From Hirundichthys speculiger (Eukaryota; Chordata; Actinopteri; Beloniformes; Exocoetidae), in the NCBI GenBank assembly GCA_018398805.1, contig JAGFBZ010002247.1, positions 149,054-213,053 on the forward strand: 64,000 nucleotides of DNA. The letters run 5' to 3'. A program made the translations under genes and the position numbers. Every line of letters starts with the position of its first letter. Position 1 is the first letter of the stretch. This document shows positions 44,495 to 54,967 of the stretch, piece by piece. The notes below the pieces were generated by a model. The model saw only the letters and a program-made list of their open reading frames with translations, did no database searches and had not been told where the DNA came from.

Positions 44495-45349
44495 TTAACC
44501 CTTTAGGCGCCAGAGTTTTTCCAAGAAAATATACAATTTTGATATCAAGATTTCAAAAGGCTCTAACTTGAATGCAGTTTGAGATAAAGTTATACTGTTA
44601 ATGAGAAAATTGTTCCGTATGACTCAAAGTTGGTGATAGGAGTGAAATTATTCAAATAATTTGCATATTATGATGTCACAAGGTGGCGGCCATATTGGGA
44701 AATGTTTAATTTTGATATCAAGGTTTCAAAAGGCTATAACTTTAAAGTGGTTTGCGATAAAGGCATACTGTAAATAAGAAATATCTTCAGTATGAACCAA
44801 AATTTGGGATGGAAGTAGATTTGTCATCTAATTTGAATATTGTGACATCACCAGGTGGGAGGCATAGAAAACATCCATTTTTGTTTTCAAGATTTCAAAA
44901 GGCTGCAATTTGAAAGTGGTTTGAAATAAGGGCATACTATAATTGAGAAATATTGTTGAAGCAAAATTTGGGCTGTAAGTAAATTGTCAACTAATTTGCA
45001 TATAGTGACATCAACAGGTGGCGGCCATACAGGAAAATGTCGATTTTCATATAAAGATTTCAAAAGGCTATAGTTTGAGCAGTTTGAGATAAGGGAATAC
45101 TTTCAACAGTCAATGTGAAATATATTCAGTATGAAATAAAATTTTTGATAGAAATAAATTCACTGATCTAATTTGTATAATCTTTAGTCACTGTTTGGGG
45201 GCCATATGGAATTGTATTATTTTCAAAGACCTTCAATGATCAAGATGGCACTGCTTGTAGTTTTTCAGTGTGTGGTATCTTTCATTGCAAGGCACAGCAC
45301 AAAGACCTACTCCACACTGACGGCACCTGAACTTTGTCTAAAGGGTTAA
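44495..45349. mobile_element. TTAA-flanked MITE built of four ~170-bp tandem repeats
   Basis: TTAA occurs at 44495-44498 and 45346-45349. Inside it the ends are CCCTTTAGGCGCC and, on the opposite strand, CCCTTTAGACAAAG. The interior holds four diverged repeats marked by AAGATTTCAAAAGGCTCTAA-like words at about 44540, 44713, 44884 and 45050 (spacing about 173, 171 and 166 bp), each followed by GTGACATCA and GGTGGCGGCCATA motifs. No coding capacity. TTAA target with a short inverted repeat fits piggyBac or Kolobok MITEs. It interrupts a hAT. Confidence 0.75.
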
Positions 45350-45664
45350 TGCCTTAAAGCACAAAAATTCCTCCGCTATTTATCTCTGCTAAAAAAGGGG
45401 AATCCTACAGGTGAATCCCTAGCGCGCATTATGTCATACGCGCCTAATGAGGAACTCCAAGGGGGAAAAAATGTTCATTGTTGTTCAGGTGTTGGATGAG
45501 CTGACAGACAGAGATCTGCTGCTCTACACTGGCCACTTAAGTATTATACTTATAAATAATATAATACTACTACTAATAATAATACTATTACACTAAAGTA
45601 TTATATTATTATAGTATTATTTCCATGTAATTTCCATTATTTCTATTTCCACAAATTAAAATCC

Positions 45665-45720
45665 ATGCTTACACAGACACACACATTTTTTCTTTTTTTT
45701 TTTTTGTGGGGGGGGGGGGC
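45665..45720. repeat. CA / T-run / G-run low-complexity patch
   Basis: A short ACACAC block, a T-run of about 11, then a G-run of about 11, within the right arm of the hAT element. Confidence 0.8.
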
Positions 45721-45787
45721 ATTAAGAGCATCATGGTGGCCCAGGGGGGCGCTTGTTCAAAAAAGGTTGAGAACCACTGCTCTACAG

Positions 45788-46268
45788 TTTGACAAACTGT
45801 CTATGAAGGACCACAGTTTAGTTCTGTGGATTCTCTCTCAGGACGGTGATGTCCAGCGAGGATGACTCCAAAGACACGATGCAGAATCTTCAGCGAGGTG
45901 AAGAAGAACCAATGAGGAAGAGCTAAAGGCTTAAGACACCACTGGAACTGGAAGATCTCTGTTCACGAGTCTACCAAATGGAAGTCACTAAACAGGTGCT
46001 GGAGCTCATTCATGAAGTCTCTATTTGGATTTGTCTGAAGGGCGTGCATACGTTAGTGAAGTCCCCCTGCAGCTCGTTAATTAACATAAACCTCAGGGAC
46101 CTTCATTTACAGAGGTGGAAAGGTACAGACTACTGCATGGGTCTCGCATGATCTCAAAACCGTCGGGTAAACTCATAGTCCTGTGAATCCAGTGAGACCC
46201 AAGGATGGAGAAATGAAAAAAAAACCTTTACTGCTTCTGTTGCTTGTGTAAGCTGGACTTAATGCTGA
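45788..46268. other. Unassigned stretch
   Basis: Nothing recognised between the hAT element and the SINE. Confidence 0.5.
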
Positions 46269-46943
46269 TATTTATCTATCCATCCATCCATTATCTATAC
46301 CCGTTTTATCCTTGGGGATCTGCTGGAGCCTATCCCAGCCGTCTACGGGCGAAAGGCAGGGGTACACCCTGGACAGGTCGCCAGTCCATCGCAGGGTCAC
46401 TAGAGATGCGCGGATGATGTATATTTTAACCCGCAACCGCTTCTTAAAATCTCTATCCGCCCGCTATCCATTTGCAGGAACGTTTTTTCACCAATTTTTC
46501 AAAACCGAACCGACCCGCCATCCTTTTTAATAATATGTAAAATATTTTTTCTTATTATTATTATTTGAGTGCTTCAACCGCAACCCGCCCGAATTTAATT
46601 AAAGTATTATTTTTTGACGAGTCATCCGCCCGATATGCGGATTATCCGCTCCGCCCGCGGGTGCGCGGTTCAACCACGCATCTCTAAGGGTCACACATAC
46701 AGACAAACAACCATTCACACCCTATGGGCAATTTAGAATTATCAATTAACCTGACATGCATGTCTTTGGACTGTGGGAGGAAGCCGGAGTACCCGGAGAG
46801 AACCCACGCAAGCACGGGGAGAACATGCAAACTCCACACAGAAAGGCAGCGAGGTTCAATCCAGGACCCCCCCCCCCCGAGGTTCGAACCAGGAACCTTC
46901 TAGTTGTGAGGCAACAGTGCTAACCACTAAGCCACCGTGCTGA
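46269..46943 (-). mobile_element. tRNA-derived SINE (DANA/mermaid style), minus strand, split by a MITE
   Basis: On the minus strand the head reads GCACGGTGGCTTAGTGGTTA. Its A-box-like TGGCTTAGTGG lies at about 46924-46934 and a B-box GGTTCGAACC at 46881-46890, the two internal pol III promoter elements of a tRNA-derived SINE. The body has GTTTGCATGTTCTCCCCGTG and GTCCAAAGACATGCATGTC, familiar from fish DANA/mermaid SINEs. The end is an ATGG-type tail (plus strand CCATCCATCCATT at 46281). The hAT MITE at 46401-46686 interrupts it. A C-run lies at 46867-46878. Confidence 0.85.
46393..46694. mobile_element. 286-bp hAT MITE inside the SINE
   Basis: The element proper is 46401-46686. The ends TAGAGATGCGCGG and, on the opposite strand, TAGAGATGCGTGG are inverted. 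The exact 8-bp duplication AGGGTCAC flanks it (46393-46400 and 46687-46694). Internal motifs GCAACCGC/CAACCCGCCCG and CCGCGGGTGCGCGG repeat near the ends. No coding capacity. Confidence 0.92.
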
Positions 46944-48118
46944 TATTTAATGATACTTAATGATATTTTCTGTCCAGCGAAGCATTTGAGAGGTGAGGCT
47001 AATATGGTTTTATGTGATGTTGGATCCAAGAAAAAAATAACTGAGTGCATTTCTCTGTATTATTGAAGAAACTTCTTCCAGGAATCCACTACGGACAGCT
47101 GATATTCATAAAAATGATAATAACATTTAAAAAAAGGAATCCACCACGGTTTTATGGTACTATTGGTGTGCTGTATGGGTCCCTGTCAGTAGATCAAGTC
47201 CATTTAATCTAACTATTAACGCTTTAAGCGCTCTTCATTCACATAAGCTCTACTCATGGTTGGAGGCAGGAGTAGATGTTCCCACCTAAATTACTAACAT
47301 TTTCATTAACACGCACACAATTCATCCTGCTGATATTTCCGGAACGAGGCCCAGTCTGCCCAGAACCTAAACGGAGCCTAAACGTGGAAGTAAATCCACC
47401 ACAGAATGGCTTCAGAGAGAGAAACAAATAAGCAATAAGGGATAAGCAGAACAGGTCCACCAACAACTGCAGCATTAGGCAGACAAATGTGACAAATGTG
47501 AGCAAAATGAAAGTAAGCGGGAAAATGAGCCAGCTGTTCCCATTAGCAATGGCAGCCATTTTTCAGCTCTCTGTCTCAGGTTTATGCAGCAGTTTCATTT
47601 TTAAGGAAACAACAACAATGGAGCACAAGAAATGCTGGTTAAGTCGGGAAGCAGAAAAAGCAGGAAATATCCTGCTTAATAGCAAATTTGGACAGCAATG
47701 ATTTCAGCAGCTTAAACACAAGGGGATTAATTCCAAACATAGAAAAATGCAATTAGTAAAAATGCAAGAGACTGCAGTTTGATACGGTGCTTGTGGAAAG
47801 CAGTCGGGATGTAATTTAGGCCATAGAAAAGCATATTACAAAACTGTATTTAAAACAAGAACAATGAATCAATAATGATTCAGAAAGAGCACAAATATAT
47901 TACAGTATTAAATAAGAGTCATTCTGTTGATCCTGGAAAAGAAAGTGTTTAAATTACAGATCATATTGTTAAAGGAGGAACTGCTTTATTGTATGATACA
48001 CGTTCTCAGTACTCCCCCAACAACCCAGGAGCCCGGGGTCGCCCTGAATCACACTGAGCCCCCCGCTCCTCTGATGACGTCCCGCAGAAAGTTACATGTT
48101 ACAACACGACAGTTTTCC
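46944..48118. other. Unassigned stretch
   Basis: About 1.2 kb with no recognised gene or element. The short frames at 47254-47559 (minus) and 47489-47701 (plus) lack known motifs. Confidence 0.5.
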
Positions 48119-48322
48119 TTAACACTAGAACCGCCAACATTCCAGACTTCCTGGAACCACCGAGGGCGGTCATTTTGACCCCATCGCTGCAGTAGCATCA
48201 GTGATGCTAACATGTCATTTCTAGAAGTTGTGAAGTGGCTCATTCCTCAATATTTCTTAAATTATCGTGGACACTTGTCGAAATTAGATTTTTGAGAGCT
48301 TTTTTGTACGTGGCCAAATGCT

Positions 48323-48325
<3 letters not shown>

Positions 48326-48358
<33 letters not shown>
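48326..48358. repeat. (TC)n microsatellite
   Basis: About 16 TC dinucleotides within piggyBac copy 2. Confidence 0.95.
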
Positions 48359-48361
<3 letters not shown>

Positions 48362-48413
48362 CACACAAATAAATATATCAGTACGTTCATCAACAAACTG
48401 TAGGAGCTGTATG

Positions 48414-49040
48414 TTAAAGGGCTGCTGACACCAAAAATGAAACATAAGATAAGCTTTGATTGTATGCTAATGCTAAAATGCTAATGCTAATGCTAAACTA
48501 TTTGGGGTTTATCCCGGTGTGATGTTACATTAATCAATCTGCTGCTCTCGGCGGCCGCCATATTGGCCATTGATTACATCCCTTTTCCAAATGATGAATT
48601 CATCCACTTGTCCCTCGTCCTCCGGACTTGCTGAACCCACTGCTCCCATCGAACTGGGTCTTTTGGAAATGTGTACAGACTGCATCCACCTTCCCTGGTA
48701 TTGGAACAAAACCCTGCCACACATCCAGCTGGCATATTGCAAAAAATGAAGGAGTTTTGCTCGGAAAAAGTCGTACACAAGCACAGGTAACAACTGCTGG
48801 CAATGCAAACGGCTGCAACACAAACCTTGCGGGTTCTCCATGTGACGTCATATCCGCCTTCTTCCCCGGCTGCTTGAGGGCTGGCCGCTCAATCAATTTT
48901 TGTCCGGTGGCGCGTGATTTAAAAGAAGTTTTCGTCAATGTTCTGACGTTCAATGTTGCAATGTTATACATCATTTTATTCGGGAGAGTGCGCCCAAATT
49001 CTTGATTTTAACATCACTTTTGGTGTCAGGAGCCCTTTAA
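48414..49040 (-). mobile_element. Kolobok-like TTAA element with THAP fragment
   Basis: TTAA occurs at 48414-48417 and 49037-49040. Inside it the ends are AGGGCTGCTGACACCAAAAA and, on the opposite strand, AGGGCTCCTGACACCAAAAG (18 of 20 match). The piggyBac paralogue at about 14.03 kb has the same flanks with one TTAA and no insert, so the TTAA duplication is demonstrated inside this window. TTAA targeting together with a THAP finger points to the Kolobok superfamily; piggyBac elements lack THAP fingers. No catalytic region was seen, so it is nonautonomous. Confidence 0.8.
48590..48735 (-). pseudogene. THAP zinc-finger fragment
   Basis: From the ATG at 48735 the minus strand gives MPAGCVAGFCSNTREGGCSL, then YTFPKDPVRWEQWVQQVRRT and RDKW. 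This matches the N-terminal half of a THAP finger: Met-Pro start, C-x4-C pair, Gly-Ser, an F/Y-x-FP-x-D, then R-x-x-W. The second metal pair (C-x2-H) and AVPTIF-type end are not found, because the frame runs out into the element arm. It is probably the first exon or a truncated piece of a THAP transposase. Confidence 0.72.
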
Positions 49041-49584
49041 CATAACCAAGAAAACAACAGCAGTCAAATGACAGACTGTTAACAATACAAAATAACGGAT
49101 TTCAGATGTTAACAACAGATATTTTAATAATTTTGGAGAAACGGATTAACGCTGCGCGCTCCCGCTCCCGCTCACGCACACATTACTCCATTCACAGCAC
49201 CTCTGCTACCGTACATTCACAGATATGCTGTAGCATCACTTTGGTCCATCAAGCACATGAACGATTGACATGAAGGATTTAGATTTAGTGATGATTTAGT
49301 GATGACAATACTTGCCAAAGTCCGATTATGCCACAAAGTTTGAGCGTTGCTAAGCAACAGGGAGTGGCGAGAGGGGCGTGGCCCAAAAAGTGAAAAACAT
49401 GACTGCATACAGTGTTTGTATGAGGGGGTGATGAATGATTAATAAATCTATTTTAGGAAAAGTCATGAACTTAGAGATGTAGGCTTTTATTTTATCAGAA
49501 ATCTATGGTTCCAGTGTTAAAGACAACCTATGAAGCTGTACCATGCACAGCTGGTGGTGATCTCTAGAGTTCTTGCTGTCATTG

Positions 49585-50345
49585 GTTATTCAATTCAATT
49601 CAATTCAATTCAAAATACTTTATTAATCCCCCAAGGGGGAAATTCAAGTTTCAGTACACCAGGAAAAATCTGGTGTACTCGGGGAGCTGCTAGTGTCCAG
49701 CGCTCCTTTTCATGCCAGGTCCTGTGGTCCGAGTGCTAACTCCAGATAACCGCTGTTAGCAGCCGTTAAAACAGTTAACAGCCGTTAGAACCAGTATATC
49801 TCCATAACGATGACAAGTGAGATATCTCCAGGTCAGAGGAGGAAACACCGATGAACCAAACCGTCTCCTCTGGGAAGACTGAGCTCCTTTAGTCTGGCGA
49901 GCGACGGAGCCGACCGTCCCAGAGCCCGGTTCATCATGCGGACCGGACCAGGCCGTTGTCGTCTCCCCCGGCAGGTGCTGGGCCCCACCAGCATGCTACG
50001 CTACGTCGGGGGCTCCCGTCCCGGTTCTGTGACGCTGCAGCCCGGATCCAGTGGCGGTGGTTGCTGCGGGTAGCAGTTCAGGGCTACTTAGCTTTCCCGA
50101 ACCGGCCTCCAGCGACACCGTCCATGTCCACGGTGGCACATCTCCCCAGCCGCAAGAGGATCGATCCGCCCCCTGCAGACAGTATGTAGACATCCGACCG
50201 CAGATCACCACAAACCGGGCACAAACTGGAGCGTCCAGCGTCCAGCGTAGCAGAGATAAGTCTCGGAGCAGCAGCGAGAAGCGTCCATGCCAGGCGTTGT
50301 TCCTGTTTATCATCTTTGCAGGACCAGTTTATCGGGGGTATTTCA
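49585..50345 (-). mobile_element. 0.75-kb retroposon with TTGAA tail, copy B, inverted
   Basis: The reverse complement of 42305-43075 with modest divergence. On the plus strand it starts with (ATTCA)n at about 49589-49612, then AAAATACTTTATTAATCCCC, and ends in the body near CAGGCGTTGTTCCTGTTTAT. It extends about 45 bp further at its 5' side (to about 50345) than copy A. The shared open frame (DAGRSSLCPVCGDLRSDV on the minus strand) is also open here. No host or known transposase sequence. Confidence 0.75.
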
Positions 50346-51573
50346 CCAGCGGCAAGAACCAAAAACATCAGGGGGGGCCAGGGGCCCCGTCATCCCTGCT
50401 CCATGTGTCGAACAGGTTGGCTAAAACAACAATGGATGAGGTCAGAATGAAAGCAAGGCAACGCTAGATTAGCTCATGATAACCTATGATGCTAACTAGG
50501 TCAAATAGATCGGTTGTAAAACCACCGAGGTAAGGTGGTCGTGTCCCAACAACCACCCATTCCACCTATTCGCCCATTTTTGGATGAATCAAAGAGCTAC
50601 CTCCAGTTATTATTTTAAAAGCCACTGTGGATGTGCAATTTCTTGAATGTCCACTGGGGGGCAGGGCCTAAAAATGAGCAGGTTTTCACTGATGTCAAAA
50701 AGTCCAAGTTTACAGCAGAAACAAGCATATTTACAACCTGGAACAAAATAAATGGTTCTGGTCCATTACAATTTTGTGTGTCTGCTGGACGACTGTGGGA
50801 TCAGTGGCTCCAGGTCATTTCAGCTCCTTCTGCTAGATTTCACTTGACCTGGTTCAGTCTGGGTGAATGTAAGGTCACGTTCCCATCAGAGGTTAGCATG
50901 AATTCAGTAAAGCTGAAATCAATATCTTTTAGTAACTAAAGTGAAGTGGGAATGTTCTCTCAGTTCTGCCTGTTTTTGCATTAACCAGGGGTGGGTGGAG
51001 TCAGCTCCTGCTGAGGTGGCATCAACCAGCTCACTCTGATGTCACAGGAGGGTTTGTCCAGTTCTTTTACAGTCAACGTTCTCACCCGTCCAAAAACAAT
51101 GCACATCAGTGTTTGTTTTAAAGGCCTTCGTACTGCTGTTCAACTGAACTAAGCTGTTGAATAAACGTATCACACACACACACACACTGCATCGTTCCCC
51201 CTCCGTGTGTGTGTGTGTGGTGCGCTGGCTCAGCTGTAAGAAGTAAATCGAGAGCTGGTGGATAACATGACACAGAAAGCCTTTAAGCACATTTAAATGT
51301 TCGCAGGGTGTCTGTCAGAAGATGTGGGAGGAGTGTGTATTTACTTCAGATGTGTGTGTGTGGGGGGGGGGGGTGACAGCACATGTGGTGTGCGTGAGGG
51401 AGAAAAGCCATGTCTTCCTTGTCTGAGTCAGCGTGAGCTCGCTTTGGTACCGACTTTGAAGCGTAGACTTGGTTTGTGTGTTAGGTGCGTGTGTGTTATA
51501 TGTGTGTGTGTTAAGATCAAGCCTTCACACTATTTTGTGACAATGTGTGAGCTGGTCTTGCTGCTTATCATGT
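50346..51573. other. Unassigned stretch with CA/GT and G runs
   Basis: No gene recognised. It holds a (CA)n patch at 51172-51186, GT patches at about 51206-51218, 51343-51361 and 51480-51510, and a G-run at 51362-51372, just before the 11-bp minisatellite. Confidence 0.5.
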
Positions 51574-53446
51574 TTGCATCATGTTTGGGCCGTGTTCGGG
51601 CCGTGTTTGGACCACGTTTGGCCGTGTTTGGACCACGTTTGGACCGTGTTTGGGCCGTGTTTGGACCGTGTTTGGGCCTATTTGGACCATGTTTAGGCCG
51701 TGTTCGGGCCGTGTTTGGACCACGTTTGGACCGTGTTTGGGCCGTGTTTGGACCATGTTTGGACCATGTTTGGGCCGTGTTCGGGGCCGTGTTTGGACCA
51801 CGTTTTGGACCATGTTTGGGCCGTGTTTGGGCCGTGTTTGGGCCGTGTTTGGACCATGTTTGGACCGTGTTTGGACCATGTTTGGACCATGTTTGGGCCG
51901 TGTTTGGACCATGTTTGGACCATGTTTGGGCCGTGTTCGGGCTGTATTTGGACCATGTTTGGACCATGTTTGGGCCGTGTTTGGACCATGTTTGGACCGT
52001 TTGGGCCGTGTTCGAGCCGTGTTTGGGCCGTGTTTGGACCACGTTTGGACCATGTTTGGGCCATGTTTGGAACATGTTTGGATCATGTTTGGATCATGTT
52101 TGGACCCTGTTTGGGCCGTGTTCGAGCCGTGTTTGGACCATGTTTGGACCATGTTTGGGCCGTGTTTGGGCCATGTTTGGAACATGTTTGGATCATGTTT
52201 GGATCATGTTTGGACCCTGTTTGGGCCATGTTTGGACCATGTTTGGGCCGTGTTCGAGCCGTGTTTGGACCATGTTTGGACCATGTTTGGGCCGTGTTTG
52301 GGCCATGTTTGGAACATGTTTGGATCATGTTTGGATCATGTTTGGACCCTGTTTGGGCCATGTTTGGACCATGTTTCGGCCGTGTTCGGGCTCTGTTTGG
52401 ACCATGTTTGGGGCATGTTTGGACCATGTTTGGACCGTGTTTGGACCGTGTTTGGACCATGTTTGGACCATGTTTGGACCATGTTTGGACCATGTTTGGA
52501 CCGTGTGTGGACAGTGTTTGGACCATGTTTGGACCACGTTCGGACCATGTTTGGACCATGTTTCGGCCGTGTTCGGGCTCTGTTTGGACCATGTTTGGGG
52601 CATGTTTGGACCATGTTTGGAACGTGTTTGGACCGTGTTTGGACCATGTTTGGACCATGTTTGGACCACGTTTGGACCATGTTTGGACCGTGTGTGGACA
52701 GTGTTTGGACCATGTTTGGACCACGTTTGGACCATGTTTGGACCATGTTTGGACCATGTTTGGACCGTGTTTGGACCGTGTTTGGACCATGTTTGGACCA
52801 TGTTTGGACCATGTTTGGACCATGTTTGGGCCGTGTTTGGACCATGTTTGGACCATGTTTGGGGCATGTTTGGGCCGTGTTTGGACCATGTTTGGACCAT
52901 GTTTGGACCGTGTTTGGAACATGTTTGGATCATGTTTGGATCATGTTTGGATTATGTTTGGACCCTGTTTAGGCCATGTTCGGACCATGTTTCGGCCGTG
53001 TTCGGGCTCTGTTTGGACCATGTTTGGGGCATGTTTGGACCACATTTGGGCCATGTTTGGGGCATGTTTGGGCCGTGTTTGGACCATGTTTGGACCATGT
53101 TTGGGCCGTGTTTGGAACATGTTTGGATCATGTTTGGACCCTGTTTGGGCCATGTTTGGACCATGTTTCGGCCGTGTTCGGGCTCTGTTCGGACCATGTT
53201 TGGGGCATGTTTGGACCACATTTGGGCCATGTTTGGGGCATGTTTGGGCCATGTTTGGAACATGTTTGGGCCGTGTTTGGAACATGGTTGGACAGTGTTT
53301 GGAACATGTGTGGACTGTGTTTGGGCCATTTTTGGACCATGTTTGGGCCATGTTTGGGCTGTGTTTGGACCATGTTTGGGCTGTGTTTGGACCATGTTTT
53401 GACCATGTTTGGGCCATGTTTGGACCATTCTTGGAACATGTTTGGT
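51574..53446. repeat. 11-bp minisatellite, about 170 copies
   Basis: The unit is TTTGGACCATG, with frequent A/G variants at two sites (TTTGGRCCRTG) and occasional units such as TTTGGATCATG, TTCGGGCTCTG and TTTGGAACATG. It spans about 1.87 kb. Longer composite blocks repeat (for example the order AACATG, ATCATG, ATCATG, ACCCTG recurs at about 52072, 52182, 52312 and 52917), so units were duplicated in groups. Frames are open on both strands because three units make 11 codons without stops. The peptides (FGPCLDHVWTM, HGPNMVQTWSK) are not supported as genes. Confidence 0.95.
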
Positions 53447-54710
53447 GTTATGTGAACTGCACGTAATAAACAGGAGGTCGGAGAAATATCAAAATTTTTC
53501 TGAAATCAGAAAGAATGTCTAGTTTTATTGATGGAGACATGTCCTAATAGTTTTAAATGCCAGCTATGCTGTCTGCCACAGGAGTTCATCAAAGGTTGGA
53601 TCATGGCAACTGGAACTTTCTTGGTTCTCGAAGACTTCTTCACTTCATTGGAAGGTGCAATGTCTCCAAGAACCAAGGAGAATAAGTCCATGTACCATGA
53701 TTCAAGTCTTTGAGGATGACTTTGACCTGAATGTCTGAGTCCATGACATCATTCTACATTTCTGGGACTCTGATACAAGCCCACCCTCATCACGATGATA
53801 ATGTCTTAGATTACACTCATGAGGGAAGAGTGTGAGGGCTCGCAGGTTTGGACAGAAACAAAAGTAAAGCTTCATTTGCTCTTTACTTTATTGTTTCCAC
53901 TCAGCATGTTGCTCAGAGCTTTTGCGTGGCCAATATGTTTGTGGGGGATGCGTCTAACACCAGAGACGGTTGCAGGAACTGTAAACAGCTACCTGCTGAC
54001 CTTCTCCCAGCTGGGCGTCGATGAAATGCTGTCAGCTTGTGTCCTATATTGCACCTGCCCCTCTTACAGGGCTCTCATTTTCTTATTCCAGTAATAGCAG
54101 CGCATGCTTATTGACTGCAGGTCTGGGTATGGCTTTTCTCCTGCTGTGTTTATGCCTTTAAGGGGTTAATTTTACACCACAGCACAATTCTAAGGGTACA
54201 ACTGAAAAGGAGACTTTTGGATTTTTTAATTGAATTTGTGTTGGCTGCTGATTGCGTTCCTCACTCTCAGGGATGCTTCATACAACCTAACGTTAACGAA
54301 TGGTCACAGTTACAGTCTTCCTGTCAGCTGACCACCAAGCCACCATGCTGCCGCCGCTATTTTTCATTTAATCTAATCATGTTTAAAATGTTTTACCCAC
54401 TCTTTAATTCAATGCTTTTTGTGAAGAAACAAAATAAAGATATGTGACTGTAGTGGGATTTGGCAAATGCAACATTATATTTTCAATTGTGCAATTATAT
54501 ATTTAACAAAAATGAAGGTGCCCAATACACGCCCTTTATTCCCTGATATTTCACCGTATCCCAATAATCGTTATTGTTATTGCTATTACGGGATATAGAT
54601 AGAGGAATATGCAAATCTCTCATCTTTTCTTTGAGGAACATTGTTTTCAAACATTTGAATGATTTTCTTCCACATTTGGCTCTTTGCTTTTTAAAGACTC
54701 AGCCTATCTT
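53447..54710. other. Unassigned stretch
   Basis: No confident feature. The minus strand at 53691-53506 (GDIAPSNEVKKSSRTKKVPV) may be repeat-derived but I cannot assign it. A frame at 53819-54094 has no known motif. Confidence 0.4.
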
Positions 54711-54790
54711 GGGTTAGGGTTAGGGGAATAGGGTTAGGGTTAGGGTTAGGGTTAGGGGGAATAGGGTTAGGGTTACGGTTAAGGTTAGGG
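54711..54790 (+). repeat. Interstitial telomeric repeat, (TTAGGG)n
   Basis: About ten TTAGGG units, some altered (TTAGGGGAATAGGG, TTACGG, TTAAGG), on the plus strand. This is the vertebrate telomere repeat, orientated as at a right-hand chromosome end. It directly precedes a fragment of the 11-bp minisatellite. Confidence 0.9.
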
Positions 54791-54877
54791 ACCACATTTG
54801 GGCCATGTTTGGACCATGTTTGAAACATGTTTGGGCCATGTTTGACCATGTGTGGAACATGTTTGGACCATGTTTGG
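54791..54877. repeat. Fragment of the 11-bp minisatellite between telomeric repeats
   Basis: About eight units of the TTTGGACCATG family (TTTGGGCCATG, TTTGAAACATG, TGTGGAACATG), same strand as the main array that ends 1.3 kb to the left. It is flanked by TTAGGG on the left and CCCTAA on the right. Confidence 0.88.
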
Positions 54878-54967
54878 TCTAACCCTAAGCCCTAACCCTA
54901 ATCCTAACCCTGCTGTTGCTTCAGCTCCCTTGTTGATTTTACCTGTTTGAAATAACCCTAACCCTAG
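54878..54967 (-). repeat. Interstitial telomeric repeat, (CCCTAA)n
   Basis: CTAACCCTAAGCCCTAACCC, then TAATCCTAACCC, at 54879-54911, and AATAACCCTAACCCTAGC at 54951-54968, separated by about 40 bp of other sequence. This is the opposite orientation to the repeat at 54711-54790. Confidence 0.85.

Larger units (their letters stand above)
43909..45787 (+). mobile_element. hAT element with BED-finger remnant (TCTCAAC / GTTGAGAACCACTG ends)
   Basis: The element proper is about 43917-45779. The left end contains GGTTTCTCAACGGGGGCGG and the right end AAAAAAGGTTGAGAACCACTG-type sequence, inverted and with G-rich blocks inside both (GGGGGGCGC). The flanks GTCTACAG (43909-43916) and CTCTACAG (45780-45787) match at 7 of 8. 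A BED-type finger fragment lies at about 44390-44494. The transposase body is otherwise lost and a TTAA-flanked MITE sits inside at 44495-45349. Confidence 0.82.
48119..49520. mobile_element. piggyBac-type element with TTAA ends, copy 2, inverted
   Basis: TTAA occurs at 48119-48122 and 49517-49520, followed inward by CACTAGAACC and CACTGGAACC. Read on the opposite strand it aligns with 11682-14225: TCAACAAACTGTAGGAGCTG, CTCAAACTTTGTGGC and AAAAGTCATGAACTT occur in both. It lacks the transposase fragment and the retroposon insert of copy 1, and carries instead a THAP-domain TTAA element at 48414-49040. A TC microsatellite lies at 48326-48358. Confidence 0.88.

Noticed and set aside
46881..46934. 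A functional tRNA gene on the minus strand
   Set aside because: The A and B boxes belong to a SINE head followed by a SINE body. No cloverleaf with matching acceptor stem is seen.
51297..53466. Long open frames with FGPCLDHVWTM-type repeats, up to 701 residues
   Set aside because: Product of the 11-bp minisatellite; three units give 11 stop-free codons. All six frames behave alike, so it is not coding.
53506..53691. Minus-strand frame GDIAPSNEVKKSSRTKKVPV as a possible retroelement protein
   Set aside because: Too short and without any catalytic or structural motif I can name.
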